From the NCBI RefSeq assembly GCF_030717995.2, contig NZ_CP157742.1, positions 17,343 to 81,342 of the forward strand: a stretch of DNA of 64,000 nucleotides. Direction: 5' to 3'. The notes beneath the pieces were generated by a model that searched no databases, was not told the origin of the DNA, and worked only from the letters and a program-made list of their open reading frames with translations. Position numbers and translations under genes: made by a program. Source of the DNA: Methylomarinum sp. Ch1-1 (GTDB lineage Bacteria; Pseudomonadota; Gammaproteobacteria; Methylococcales; Methylomonadaceae). This document shows, one piece after another, positions 53,969 to 64,000 of the stretch (the stretch's first letter is position 1; each line of letters begins with the position of its first letter).

Positions 53969-56900
53969 AATCCCCAATCAGTTTTTTTGATAACCTCTTG
54001 AATATTAAGAAGACTTCCTTGGTTGTAAAATTCATATTTGCCGATGAAGTTGATGTGCTGCCAGGCGACGGGTGAAAAACGCAGTATTTCCTTCGCTTTG
54101 CTTGGGTCCGAGGTTTGATAATGCTGATAAAGTGCCGACAAAATAGTTGCATTGTAAAAAATCACCGCGTTGGCAATGAGCCGGATGGATTCGGCATTGA
54201 TGTCGAGTTCAATTTCAGTCTTTCCATTGAGCATCCGGCCGCCGCTGACTTTGGCAATGGTCGCGCTTAATTGGTGATAGGATTCGCCGCGATTCAATGA
54301 ACCTTGCACAACCTCGCGTACTTCTTTGTTGTCGATATAATCCAGCAAATAATCGGTCTTGATGATTTCATCGAAGGCGATCAGCGCTTTCAAGGTCGGG
54401 TTCAGCTTTTTATAAGAGGATAATTTGCTGACGATCTGGCTTTGTGTCGTCTTTTTAGTGGTCAGTGAAGCCAGTATTCTCAAGACCTTATCCCACTCCT
54501 TGATAATCAGGGCTTTATTAACCTTTTTGCTGGGTTTGATAATTTGTTTGGCATAGTGCTCGATCTCATCGAAGCACACCAGATCATGCTCGGATTTGTC
54601 CCGCAACAGAGTAAAGCGCGGCATAAACCGGTAACCGAACAGATACATCAGGGCGAAGTTGACGCGATTGATGCTGTGCATATCGCCGGAAACAGCCGTA
54701 ATTTCAACATCCGAAGTATTGCTTTCGACAATATCCAACAAGAAATGGCTTTCATGCTGATTGGCGCCGATGACCTTAAGACAAAGCGGTAGATGATTGG
54801 CGTTTAGTGAGAATAAGACCACGCCTTGCAACATGCCAAAATATTTCTTCGAATACCGCGATTTGATTGTATTGTATTTCGTTGCGAACTTTTGACCGTC
54901 AACACTGGCGTGAACGCCATAATCGGACAAGTTGTACTCCGAAAAAATGGGCAATTTGGCCGTATGATTCATGATGACATCATTGGCTGTCGCGAGGGTT
55001 TGATAGCGAATATGGTTCTTATTCACCCGATCCAGGTCTTGTTCTTTTATATCGCTAATCGCTTTCATCTTTTTGGTTTCCGTCCCCGTCGCGTTGGCGA
55101 TAATGCAGGCATGAATGACTTCGGAATCGGGGAACGATTTCGCGTATTTGGGTTGAAGGTGCGAAAATGATTTTAGAAACCCCGTGTTTTCCGCTGAAAA
55201 CTTGAGAATATCGGCAATACTGCAAACATGAAGCTTTTCGTAGAAGGGGTTGTTAACGCCGTCATCGAGCCGGGTATACGGCAGCGTCCATTTGACGCTG
55301 TCGCCTTGCTTATTGTGCTGAATTTTTAGGCTGGTATTTTCGCCGGCATGAATATGCTGATTGACCAAGTCGTATTTGGGTTTCAGGTTTTTTTCGAGTT
55401 CGTCCAGCAAGGTAGCAATATCCATCGACAACAAAGGCATATTGAGCTGTTTTAAAATTTCATCCTTGTGCTCGGCCCAATGTTCCGCGTCTATCAGCTC
55501 ATCGTCCAGGGTACGATAGTTGATGCTGTCTTTGATGAAGACCGTGTTGTTGGCTATACCTTGCTTGATCTGGTGGTAAACCATGCATTCGTAGCGGTCG
55601 CCATCGACCCGCTTGACGACTTTTTGAGCGTCGGTTTTTACTTTGAGGGTGAGAAGCTTTTTTAGCGATTGGGGAAAAAAGTTCAGGGGCGCCTCTTGAT
55701 AGGGATAATCCCGAAAAGATTGGCCCGTGCTCAGATGTTTTCTTAAAAAAGCAATGGCCTGCGTCAATCCCTCATTCGTGCAAGAAAACTCCAGCACCTT
55801 GAATAAGGGCCGAATATTCTTCTTAATGGTCAAGGCTTGTTGTGTGTAGTATTGCCAGCGATAAAAATCCCGATCCAGATTGGGCTTTTTAAAATCATCC
55901 AGGAACTGTCTGTAATCGGCCTGTGGAACCACCTCGAAGGCTTTGGCTCTCACTTGTTCATCGGGAATGCGGCTATCGATATTAATGGCTAACACTTGGC
56001 AAGCCTGATTTCTCAGTTTTGTATCGACGTTTTCCAGCAGCTCAATTTTTGAGCGTTGATAATCGTCGGCGTCATCGGCATATTTGTTCATCTTCTGGAT
56101 GAGGCTGGTCACCAGAGAATCGTTGATTTTAAGAAAGCGGCGATGCACGTAGCAAAGCAAATACAGCCGGGTCAGGTTTTTATCGCTAATCCGCCTAAGT
56201 TTCTGGATGGTGTAGAATTCCGCTAGATTCGCATAGTAGATAATATTCTGTTCCGACAACCCCAGTTTTGGCATCAGAAGCCGGGACTGTTGATAAATGT
56301 CGACGATCAATTGTTGTTTGGCCACGCTATTCTTGATTTCCGTGGTGCTGAAATTCTTCTGATCCTTTTTCAGTAAGGTGAGGTTATAAAACAGCTCGTC
56401 GTTTTGTAAAAGCTTATCCAATTGCGCGCGAAGTGCTTTATCGGCATCGGTGTACAGCTTATTGACTAAACGGTTGCGCTCTTCCTGAAGCGCGGTCGAA
56501 ACGATATCCTGGAAAGTCGAATACGCCGGCCGGATTACATTCTGTTGTTGGCAGTAGACCAGCAAGCCTTCCAACACAAATTTTGCCAGCGCGTGGCGTT
56601 TGACCAAGCCTTTGGCCTCTTTGAGCAATTGGGTCTGAAAGCCGGCATCGGCCTCTTTCAAACCGAATTTACGCATCAGTTCGCAACGGTTCCGGTAATG
56701 GTGATTTTTCGATACCTGTTTTTTAGGAAAGGGCTCTCCCGGAAAATACAGTTGCATAATAAAAGCCGTATCCGCTTTCACCCGTTGAAAACTGAACAGG
56801 AAGAAATAATTGACGGCTCGGTAATAGCCTAGCTGCAAGACATAGTCGACTTTACGGGCGGTGTTGTTTTCGAGGCTATCGAGGACGGCTCTATCGTCTG

Positions 56901-57000
56901 CATCGAGGGAGAACAGAAATGACCGCTCTTCATCATCGAGCTTGGGTATCGAATAAAGCGCGTTGATTTCGTCCTGGGTCAATATGTTCAGTCGTGCCAT
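53965..57000 (-). CDS. tnpA: Tn3-family transposase
   Basis: This 1011-residue protein starts MARLNILTQDEINALYSIPK; ATG 57000 is preferred over the upstream ATG at 57156 because family homology begins here. The N-terminal half is the DUF4158-type DNA-binding region. The C-terminal DDE core shows YGVHASVDGQKFATKY (first aspartate), ITAVSGDMHSINRVNFALMY (second) and LNRGESYHQLSATIAKVSGG (glutamate). The length fits the family (about 950-1020). It makes cointegrates by replicative transposition, resolved by the neighbouring recombinase. Confidence 0.95.
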   Translation of the reverse strand: MARLNILTQDEINALYSIPKLDDEERSFLFSLDADDRAVLDSLENNTARKVDYVLQLGYYRAVNYFFLFSFQRVKADTAFIMQLYFPGEPFPKKQVSKNHHYRNRCELMRKFGLKEADAGFQTQLLKEAKGLVKRHALAKFVLEGLLVYCQQQNVIRPAYSTFQDIVSTALQEERNRLVNKLYTDADKALRAQLDKLLQNDELFYNLTLLKKDQKNFSTTEIKNSVAKQQLIVDIYQQSRLLMPKLGLSEQNIIYYANLAEFYTIQKLRRISDKNLTRLYLLCYVHRRFLKINDSLVTSLIQKMNKYADDADDYQRSKIELLENVDTKLRNQACQVLAINIDSRIPDEQVRAKAFEVVPQADYRQFLDDFKKPNLDRDFYRWQYYTQQALTIKKNIRPLFKVLEFSCTNEGLTQAIAFLRKHLSTGQSFRDYPYQEAPLNFFPQSLKKLLTLKVKTDAQKVVKRVDGDRYECMVYHQIKQGIANNTVFIKDSINYRTLDDELIDAEHWAEHKDEILKQLNMPLLSMDIATLLDELEKNLKPKYDLVNQHIHAGENTSLKIQHNKQGDSVKWTLPYTRLDDGVNNPFYEKLHVCSIADILKFSAENTGFLKSFSHLQPKYAKSFPDSEVIHACIIANATGTETKKMKAISDIKEQDLDRVNKNHIRYQTLATANDVIMNHTAKLPIFSEYNLSDYGVHASVDGQKFATKYNTIKSRYSKKYFGMLQGVVLFSLNANHLPLCLKVIGANQHESHFLLDIVESNTSDVEITAVSGDMHSINRVNFALMYLFGYRFMPRFTLLRDKSEHDLVCFDEIEHYAKQIIKPSKKVNKALIIKEWDKVLRILASLTTKKTTQSQIVSKLSSYKKLNPTLKALIAFDEIIKTDYLLDYIDNKEVREVVQGSLNRGESYHQLSATIAKVSGGRMLNGKTEIELDINAESIRLIANAVIFYNATILSALYQHYQTSDPSKAKEILRFSPVAWQHINFIGKYEFYNQGSLLNIQEVIKKTDWGF

Positions 57001-57209
57001 GTGTTTTGTAGGATTGCCGGCGATTGCTATGACAAGGCATCTTATGTCGATCACAGTTGCTTCTGAAACAGGATTTTGACAAATGATGCCTATCAATAGA
57101 TCAAGGTCTAGTGATCGATTGGGAGTCGAACCGAAAAGTCTATCAATAGACAGCATTTTACTTTATGATCGACAGTCTATCACAACATTAAAAATTCATT
57201 TGATAGAAA
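57001..57209. promoter_or_regulatory. Divergent promoter and probable res site
   Basis: The 209-bp gap between divergent tnpA and tnpR holds CTATCAATAG twice (near 57092 and 57142), GATCGACAGTCTATCA and TTTGATAGAAAATGATC. Resolvase sites normally lie here and overlap both promoters. Subsite borders cannot be fixed by eye. Confidence 0.65.
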
Positions 57210-57785
57210 ATGATCATCGGATACGCCAGAACCTCGACCATCGATCAAATTGCCGGCCTCGAAGCGCAGCTTCGGGAACTCGAAGCCGTTCAGTGCCAAA
57301 AAATATTTCAGGAGCAAGTATCGTCTGTCGCGGTTCGCATACAGCTCGAAGCGGCCTTGGACTTTGCGCGGGAAGGCGATGTACTGGTGGCCACCAAACT
57401 CGACCGGCTTGCCCGGTCGGTCGCTGACCTCATGACGATTATTAACACGCTGGAACAAAAAGCGGTTGGTCTCAGGATTTTGAATCTGGGTATGGACACC
57501 CAGACGCCGACCGGCAAATTAATGCTGACCGTTTTAGGCGGCGTTGCCCAGTTCGAGCGGGAAATGATGCTGGAACGGCAACGGGAAGGCGTCGCTAAGG
57601 CCAAGGCCGCCGGCAAGTATAAAGGCCGTAAACCGTTGGACGATGCGTTGCGGGAAGAAGTCGTGCGTCTTGCCGATAGCAGATTGACCAAAAGCAAAAT
57701 CGCCCGCCAATTGAACATCGGCGAGGCTACGGTCTATCGTATTCTGTCCGCGAAGAAAAAGAACCGGCAGGAATCAGAGACGTAA
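57210..57785 (+). CDS. tnpR: Serine resolvase/invertase
   Basis: This 191-residue protein has the catalytic serine in MIIGYARTSTIDQIAGLEAQ (Ser9). VATKLDRLARSVADLM and GGVAQFEREMMLERQREGV complete the resolvase domain, with the long E helix. A C-terminal helix-turn-helix (LTKSKIARQLNIGEATVYRI) binds res. It is transcribed divergently from tnpA, the classic Tn3 arrangement, and would resolve cointegrates. The frame is intact. Confidence 0.95.
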   Translation: MIIGYARTSTIDQIAGLEAQLRELEAVQCQKIFQEQVSSVAVRIQLEAALDFAREGDVLVATKLDRLARSVADLMTIINTLEQKAVGLRILNLGMDTQTPTGKLMLTVLGGVAQFEREMMLERQREGVAKAKAAGKYKGRKPLDDALREEVVRLADSRLTKSKIARQLNIGEATVYRILSAKKKNRQESET

Positions 57786-57816
57786 GGATTCCTTCGTAAA
57801 GCTGTATGCAAACAGG

Positions 57817-58011
57817 TTGATTTTGAATCCGGGGCAGACGCGAAAGCAACCCAAGGGCGATAAGCCGGCGACATCGCAAGCCGAAAAGGCGGAACCCGGC
57901 GCTACGCAGGCGGCGGACAAGGCTAAGGGTTTTGTCTGGAATCCGAACCCTACAACACACCACCGTGCGATTCATACGCCGTATGGCCGTATCCATCTTC
58001 CCAGCAGTTAA
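57817..58011 (+). CDS. Short open frame after tnpR, doubtful
   Basis: A 64-codon frame reads MILNPGQTRKQPKGDKPATS and ends YGRIHLPSS. It has no clear ribosome-binding site and is basic and low-complexity. It converges on the immunity-like remnant. It may be non-functional. Confidence 0.25.
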   Translation: MILNPGQTRKQPKGDKPATSQAEKAEPGATQAADKAKGFVWNPNPTTHHRAIHTPYGRIHLPSS

Positions 58012-58384
58012 GAAATATGTAAGTCTAATTCAGCTCCAATATTAGCAAAATATAACATTTGACTTGGCGTCATATGAAAATGGGGCACCCTAATATTCTC
58101 ATCTAGCGAGATTGAAATTTGAACCTCAAGTTGAGAGCTATTAAACACAAGGTTTTTAAGGTTCTGATCGTTATCAATATTTTCAATAAGGTGATCTATA
58201 GCTACTAAAAACCAATTTCATAAACAACTTTAATACGGTATTTAAAAAATTACTCGCATATAATTCACCTGTGCGAGAGCGCCATACATCACCTTTTTGT
58301 GAAAACAATATCCTCTTGATACTTAAGGCTTATGTATTCATCTGAAAACCCAGAACCAATTAGATTCAAATAAAATTCTTCCAT
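58008..58384 (-). pseudogene. DUF4279-like immunity gene with two frameshifts
   Basis: The minus-strand ATG 58384 lies seven bases after the Rhs stop. It reads MEEFYLNLIGSGFSDEYISL, then in a second frame QKGDVWRSRTGELYASNFLN, then in the third SSQLEVQISISLDENIRVPH and MLYFANIGAELDLHIS. The last part resembles DUF4279 proteins found beside polymorphic toxins. Two frame changes (near 58298 and 58214) break it. Its position matches a cognate immunity gene; with its toxin also broken, loss would be tolerated. Confidence 0.6.
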
Positions 58385-58390
58385 AATTTT

Positions 58391-61300
58391 CTACAAATTG
58401 TTGACATTAAACCCAGTAGGCTCTCCTGGCCCCGATCCACCTTTTGGCTTAACAACAATATCTCCATTTGGTTTGACATATAAGTCATATCCTCCTGCCC
58501 CTTTCCCACCTGGAGTCTTTAAATCCTCTATCGTTTCTCCCTCTTCAGCCAATATATCTTTGAGTTTTTTCTCGTCACTTTTGCCCAAATATTTATCTTG
58601 AGAATCGCTAGAATCATCAGCCTCGTTGTGCATAGCATTCGCACAAGCCTGAACTCCACGCTGCAAAGCATCCCGACAACTTGGATTCAGGATACAAGCA
58701 ACACTCACCCCAGCTGCCGCACAAGCAACTGGATTGGCAAGACAGAGAGCTACAGCCGCAGCATCACCTGCAACTAACCCCTGAGGATCGGTATATCTAA
58801 GCGGATTGTTATAAACATAGGCATAAGTATTCAGCCCACCCTCAAGCCCAATCGGGTCGGAGGTAATGTATCGTCCAATATTGGGATCATAATACCGGTT
58901 CCAGTTGTAATACAAGCCCGACTCCCGATCGTAATACTGCCCCGGAAAGCGCAAGTCGTTGTCGATGGTTTCGGTGGTGATCGCGGTTTGTCCGAACGGC
59001 GCGTAACTCGCTTGCCAGACGATGTTTTGCGCTTGGTCGGTGATGACTTGCGGCGTTCCGATGTGGTCGAGGTGGTAATAGTAGGCGTTTAAGCTGCGCT
59101 CGCGTTCGTCCAGCCGGTATTCCTCGAGATGGCCCTGAGTTTTGTCCATGATGTGTGCAAAACCTTTGCCGTCGTCGGCGGGTAGGTGTATCCAGCCTTT
59201 TAATGCCTGGTCCGCGCCTTGGCCGATGGCGAAATGGTAGACCGTGCCTGCGCCGGTGGTCTCGATCTGCCATAAGGCGGCGTCGATGACGGTGTCCAGC
59301 AAACTGCCGTCGATGCGGAGCAGACGGATGCGCCGGGTGTTAATGTCGACACTCAGTTCGGCATCCCGGTGGGGTTGCTTGGAGAGAAAACGGTAGACGC
59401 CTTCGGCATCGGGCCGGTACTGCGCCAGCGGCTGTCCTTGCCAATACAGGGTATTGTGCAGCAGTTCGCCGCTGCCGCTCAGTTGGGCGATGCGCCGGCC
59501 TTGCAGGTCGTACAGGCTGTACTCGCTGCCTTCCCCGGTTTGCTTGACCGCACGTTGGCCTAGGCCGTTGTAGTGGTAGGCGGCAATTTGGCCTTGGCCG
59601 CCGGCGATGCTCGCCAGGCGGTTGTGTGGATCGTATTGATAGGCGTAACCGGCAGCGCCCACGGTTTTTTCGATCAGGTTGCCGGCGGCATCGTAGCTCA
59701 AGACGGTATTCGGCCCGGCATCAGAGATAGACTGTAGGCGGTTACTGTGGGCATCGATGCCATAGTTTTCGCTATTGCGGACGGTACGGTTGCCGTTGGC
59801 GTCGTATTGATACGCGTTCGGAAACGGTCCGGCCGCTTGGCTTAGGCGATGCAAGGCGTCGTATTGGTAAGTGCGGTTTTGCAAGGGATCGAGCAGATCG
59901 CCGATAGCCGCCACGTCGGATGCCGGCGTGTACTGCCATTGCCGGTGGAATACCGTTTGTTGGCCACTCAGGTTCAGCTCGGTAAGCCTTCCGAGTCCAT
60001 CCACCTGGCGTTGGTAATGGATACCGTTGCCATATTGGAAGGCGGCGATGCCGTCGGCCGCGACCGGATGGTAGCTGACGCCGGAAACGACCGGCGTTTT
60101 GCCGCCGCCCGCCGTGCTGCCTATGCTTTCGACCCGGCCATGGTTGTCGTATTGGAAGTCGAAGACTTGGCCGTTCGGGTAAACGTGTTGGGTCAGTAAG
60201 CCTTGCCCCGGTTCGTAGCGGTAGTCGTAGGCGAATTGTTGGCTGAAGGTTTTGCCGCCCAAAGCGCTCAAGCCGCTATCCTGGCGTTCGATTTCGCCGT
60301 AACGGTTATACAGCCATTGGGTTTGACCGGTCGGGTCGCTCATTCCGGTGCGCTGGCCGATCGCGGTTTGTCGCAGTTCGGTGCTGACGGCATCGCCGTA
60401 GTTGTCGCCGTCGTAATACCAGTGCAGGTCGTAGCTGCTGTCGGCATAGGTGACTGCGGTCAAGCGGTTCAAGGCATCGTACTGGTATTGGCTGACGCTG
60501 CCGCGGGCGTCGGTTTTTTGCACCGCTTGGCCGAGCACGTTATAGGTATAGGCGGTCAAGCCGCTGTCCGGACTGTCGGTTTGCAAGGTATTGCCGACTT
60601 CGTCCAATTGATATTGGGTGGCATGGCCGTTCGGGTCGGTTACGGCCACCAGGCGGTTGGAACGGTCATAGCCGAAGTCGCTCGCATCCTGGTCGGCGTC
60701 GATCACTCGGGCCAAACGGCTCGTGCTTTGTTCGTAAACATAGCGGGTTTTATGGCCTTCGGCATCGATCATGGCGGTTTTGCGGCCTTGGATGTCGTAT
60801 TCGTAGTGGGTCGCCTGGTTTAACGGATCGGTTACGGAGAGTAGCCGGTCGCTGGCGTCGTAGGCATAAGTGGTTTCCCGGCCCAGATGATCTTTTTCGC
60901 TGATTTTGCGGCGCAGCGCGTCATACGTGTAATGGGTTTCGCGGCCGAGGCGGTCGCGTATTTTGACCAAGTCCAGCTTGTCCCAGGTGTATTCCACCGC
61001 GGTGCCGTCGTCATAACTCACGCTGAGCAGCCGATTCAAGCCGTCGTAGTCGTGCGTGCGGGTGTGGCCGCCGGTATCGGTGTAGGCGACGACGCGGCCG
61101 ATGTCGTCGTAAGCGTATTGTTCGGTTTTGCCGCTCGGATAGCTCACCTTGACCCGATAGCCCAGCGCGTCATATTCGTAGCGGGTGACATGGCCCAAGG
61201 CATTGCGGCGGGTCAGTATTTGCCCGGCGGCATTGTAGGTAAAGGTGGTGCTATGGCCTAAACCGTCGGTGGCACGGACCAGGTTGTGGTGGTCGTTCCA

Positions 61301-61480
61301 TTCGAATTCAGCCACGGTTTCTTCGCTGCCGTTACGCCATTTGACGATTTTCACCGGATCGATTTGGTTGTCGGCGTAGAGATAGCGGGTGACATGGCCT
61401 AACGGGCTTTTTTCCAGCGTGGGTTTGCCAAAGGCGTTGAATTCGCGGATGAAGATTTGCGAGCTGCCGTCGTCCAACAC
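58391..61480 (-). pseudogene. Rhs toxin, C-terminal portion
   Basis: The 1029 codons hold many YD repeats (RYEYDALGYR type), the Rhs core end RYYDPNIGRYITSDPIGLEG and a small toxin domain ending GAGGYDLYVKPNGDIVVKPK, GGSGPGEPTGFN. That tail resembles the polymorphic toxin type 33 domain. The frame is the continuation of 61582-63684; junction frames near 61500-61650 are shifted. The start MLDDGSSQIF is therefore not a natural start. Without repair, this part would not be exported. Confidence 0.85.
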
Positions 61481-61581
61481 GCGGCCGAGACGCGAAGGGT
61501 TTTCCTGGTAGATATTGTGTTCCGTTATAGCGGAAGTTTGCCCCCGGGTAGTTGAACCACACCCGGTGCTCCAGGGGTTTT

Positions 61582-63684
61582 TTAAAGGTTTCCAACAGGC
61601 CGCTGGTTTTGCTGTCCGGCGTGTGCAGCCAATGGGGAAACTTCCGCTTTGGACAGGTTCCGTCCGTAGTCTTTATAGGTTTGCTTGTCCCAGTAGGCGG
61701 TGTTGCGGTAATGGTGATAATTATTGAGCGTTTTAATGTCACCGCGGGGTTGGTCGGAAACGTATCGCGGAATGCCTAACGATTGACCGTATTCGATGCG
61801 TTCTTGTTCGCCGTAGGGATCGGTGACGATCAAGGTTCTGGATGTACCGTTGCCGCTGTAAGCGAATCGGGTATCGCCATAGGGCGTGGTCATGACGTTG
61901 ATGAAGTCGCCGCTATCATAGCCGAAGGCCGACACGATTCCAACTGGGTCGGTAATGCTGGCTAAACGGCCGTTATTATCGTAATCGATGATCGCTTCCC
62001 GGCCGAACGGGTCGGTGACTCGGGTGATTAACTTGGTATTAGCGAAATGCTCATAAGACAAAACAGTCGTTTGTCCCAAGGCATCGGTAATGCCGGTCAG
62101 GCGCAATTGTGCGTCGTAGGTTAACTGGACGGCATGGCCTTGCGGATCGATTTTTTGCGTTAAGAACACCCGGCGCACACCGCTGACGGCGCCGTCGCTG
62201 AAACTGTAGATTTCTTTGGCGCCATTGGACAGACGCCGTTCGTAAGCGATCGGATCGGCGGAAATCCGGTAGAGCCGGGCATTGTCCGAAACGCCTTTCT
62301 GGAATTCGCCGGTCGCCGCGTTGTAGTTAGCGTAATCGACGGCGCCGCCGCCGGCCGCGATACGATTGACGACAGCGGACGGATTGGTCGGCACGTCTTG
62401 GATGTAAGTTAACCAATTGTGAGTCCATTTGGGTCCCAGGTTGCCGAACGTAAAGTTGGCCGGCTGGTTGGCTTCGCGTTGATTGTAGGTGAAGGTGAAG
62501 CGAATGGGAGCGCCCAGCGCCGGCGTATAGCGGATCGGCGTGTCGGTGATATTCAGGCTGACCAGCATGGTATGGACGTCGTAATAGGCCATGCCGACCT
62601 TCCCATCCGGTTGATCAATGCTGTTGCACGGTTGTTTGGATTTTTTGACGTCGCAAGTAGTGGTGCGGTTAGGGTCGCTGCTGGCCGTATAGCCCTGGCC
62701 GTAGACGCTCTCGGCTTGGGCTATGGTGACCGGTTGCCAATCAGCGCCTAACTCGATGCCGCTATCCGGCACTAAAAAATAGCCGCTGGCTTGGGCGTTG
62801 ATCGCATCGGCGCTAAACCAGAGATCTTGGCCGAAAGTCGGGTCTTGGATATGGTACAGATCGCCTTGCTTCTCGACGATGGCGGCGTAATGGTTAACGT
62901 TCCAATGGATCACGGACGGCACCGGAATACTTTGCCCGGCATTACGGTAGACCGTCCGGTAAGGCATGTGGGCTTGTTCCGCCAATTGGCCCAGTTCAAG
63001 CAAATTAACACCGTTAACGCCAGAGCGGTAAGCATCGAGCACTTGCAGCCCTTCGGCATCGGGTTGTTGCCATTTGAGCACGGCGTACAGCGCCTTGGGA
63101 CCGCATAAATAGGTGACGCCCGGATGGTTGCGCATCATCCACAGGCCTTCTTCAGCCCCGGCGACCGCGGCGGTGGCCGGGCCGGTAAACGCGCGGCCTT
63201 TGACGGAGGCTAATAAGCTTTCCACCCGGTCCGCATGGCCCAAGCGGGCATGCATGCGGATGAGTTCGCTGAAAGCGCGGTCGGCTAAGGCTTTCGCTTC
63301 GGATTCCTTATGGTCTTTGCTGAGTGTCCACGCCTTTTCGAAGGCGGCGAAGGTTTGGCTAAAGTAACCGTTGCGGTAATAGGCCAATCCTAAATTCAAT
63401 TGGATGGAAGCTGCCCAGGGCGTATTGCGGTTGAGTCGCTGGTATTGGGACAAGCGTTCCAAGTCAGTCGCCCCAGGCCGGGTTTCCGGTTTTACCAGGG
63501 GAATCAAATCTGCCGTCGCTGCATTGAGATAAATCAGCGGCTCGTCAAATCCGGGAACTACGACGGGTTGCACAACGGAAACGGTGTTCGGGGAATTGAC
63601 TCGCGTCGCACTGGGTGTGCAGGCCGCTAAATAGAGGCCGAAAAACAAGACGAACAAACCTTGACAGAAATGGTGTGCTTTCAT
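61582..63684 (-). pseudogene. Rhs toxin, N-terminal portion: lipoprotein with C39-like domain
   Basis: ATG 63684 follows TAAGGAAGCG and gives a lipoprotein signal (LYLAAC lipobox near residue 21). A helical TPR-like segment precedes a C39-like cysteine peptidase domain: TYLCGPKALYAVLKW (Cys near residue 193) and IHWNVNHYAAIVEKQGDLYH (His near 264). The Rhs shell begins at IRFTFTYNQREANQPANFTF. After LSKAEV near 61650 the frame shifts; the sequence continues in another frame (FPHWLHTPDSKTSGLLETF) and shifts again near 61510. Joined, the protein would be about 1770 residues. Confidence 0.8.
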
Positions 63685-63896
63685 GAAACGCTTCCTTACT
63701 TCAATGGTGAAGGGCATTACCCGATATTGGCTCTGAGTCGAGCAGGGAATCTTGAGCCGGTTCCGAAGCTCATTCACCTAGCTCCGTGCCGGTTCGTTCA
63801 ACGTCGCGCCATTCCGGGGTGTCGGAACCGCACATGACGAATGGGATCAACTTATATCATGCGCTAGGCGCGTAACGCAAGAACGCCAAAGGATGA
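63685..63896. other. Upstream region of the Rhs gene in the transposon
   Basis: The 210 bp hold the Rhs promoter on the minus strand and no gene. They end at the inner edge of the right transposon repeat. Confidence 0.4.
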
Positions 63897-64000
63897 CAGC
63901 GAATTCAGAGATAAATCAATCGGCCAACTTGAAATCGATTTTTCGGCTGCAAGCCAGTAATACCAAAGGTTTCGGTGGAGTGCCGGGACAAATCGTTCTT
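63897..64000 (-). repeat. Right extended terminal repeat of the Rhs transposon (cut by window)
   Basis: On the minus strand it reads AAGAACGATTTGTCCCGGCA at the window edge, continuing to TGATTTATCTCTGAATTC. It matches 27296-27413 over its length and 53881-53968 over its outer part. The last 16 or so outer bases, including GGGG, are beyond the window. Confidence 0.85.

Larger units (their letters stand above)
53881..64000. mobile_element. Tn3-family transposon carrying an Rhs toxin locus
   Basis: The left end starts GGGGTTAATTAACC at 53881. The right end is the inverted copy that enters at 63897 and continues past the window. Inside are tnpA, a res-like region, tnpR, an Rhs toxin gene and an immunity-like gene. 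The shared ends extend over about 85 bp, longer than the 38-bp norm. AAACC (53876-53880) would be the left copy of a 5-bp target duplication; the right copy lies outside the window. Confidence 0.85.

Noticed and set aside
57817..58011. Third transposition gene after tnpR
   Set aside because: No homology, no ribosome-binding site, and it overlaps a better-supported remnant on the other strand.

Overview
The window looks like a plasmid, or a plasmid-derived accessory region, of a gammaproteobacterium. The style of its Rhs proteins, transposases and plasmid genes suggests a methanotroph-like Methylococcales host, but no gene here proves the host. A replication initiator with nine iterons, a KfrA-like protein and a ParA partition locus lie together at about 32-39 kb. 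No rRNA, tRNA or core housekeeping operon is visible. The two window ends do not join into a closed circle.

Layout. 0-6 kb: gene debris (DUF2958, ORF6N, a cut tyrosine recombinase, a cut aminotransferase), an intact IS4-type element and a Phd/PIN toxin-antitoxin pair. 5.7-12.6 kb: a 2145-residue Rhs protein ending in an HNH nuclease, with a small adjacent gene that is probably its immunity protein. 12.8-16.5 kb: a group II intron abutting an IS66 element. 17-17.8 kb: a decayed DUF1778/GNAT pair. 18.3-23.1 kb: a hybrid sensor kinase and an HD-GYP response regulator. 23-29.9 kb: broken insertion sequences, a WGR/ATPase pair, and a DnaQ-like exonuclease split by an IS1380 element with a CTAA target duplication. 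30-32 kb: a Sel1-repeat lipoprotein that looks like a stray integron cassette.

32-39 kb is the plasmid backbone: Rep and iterons, KfrA, a secreted nuclease, and a partition block whose gene gaps contain arrays of an ATATCATATC-type repeat. 39-41.4 kb: a 13-repeat CRISPR array without cas genes, flanked by two related regions rich in GGA-loop hairpins that look like CsrB/RsmZ-type decoy RNAs. 41.5-47.4 kb: a thioredoxin-like protein, a retropepsin-like protease, two DUF6794 paralogues, and a run of AAA+ ATPase, two metallophosphoesterases and an unknown gene. 47.8-53.3 kb: a DUF2384 antitoxin gene followed by a GCGGC repeat array, a Fic protein, and a decayed second copy of the antitoxin/repeat module.

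53.9-64 kb is a Tn3-family transposon whose right end runs off the window. It carries tnpA, tnpR and, as cargo, a lipoprotein-type Rhs toxin gene broken by frameshifts plus a frameshifted DUF4279 immunity-like gene. It inserted into an EAL-domain gene. Several solitary Tn3-type ends elsewhere show repeated rounds of such transposition.

The most notable signals are the paired GGA-hairpin RNA candidates around the CRISPR array, the Rhs-carrying Tn3 transposon, the partition-locus repeat arrays and the GCGGC arrays behind the DUF2384 antitoxin genes.
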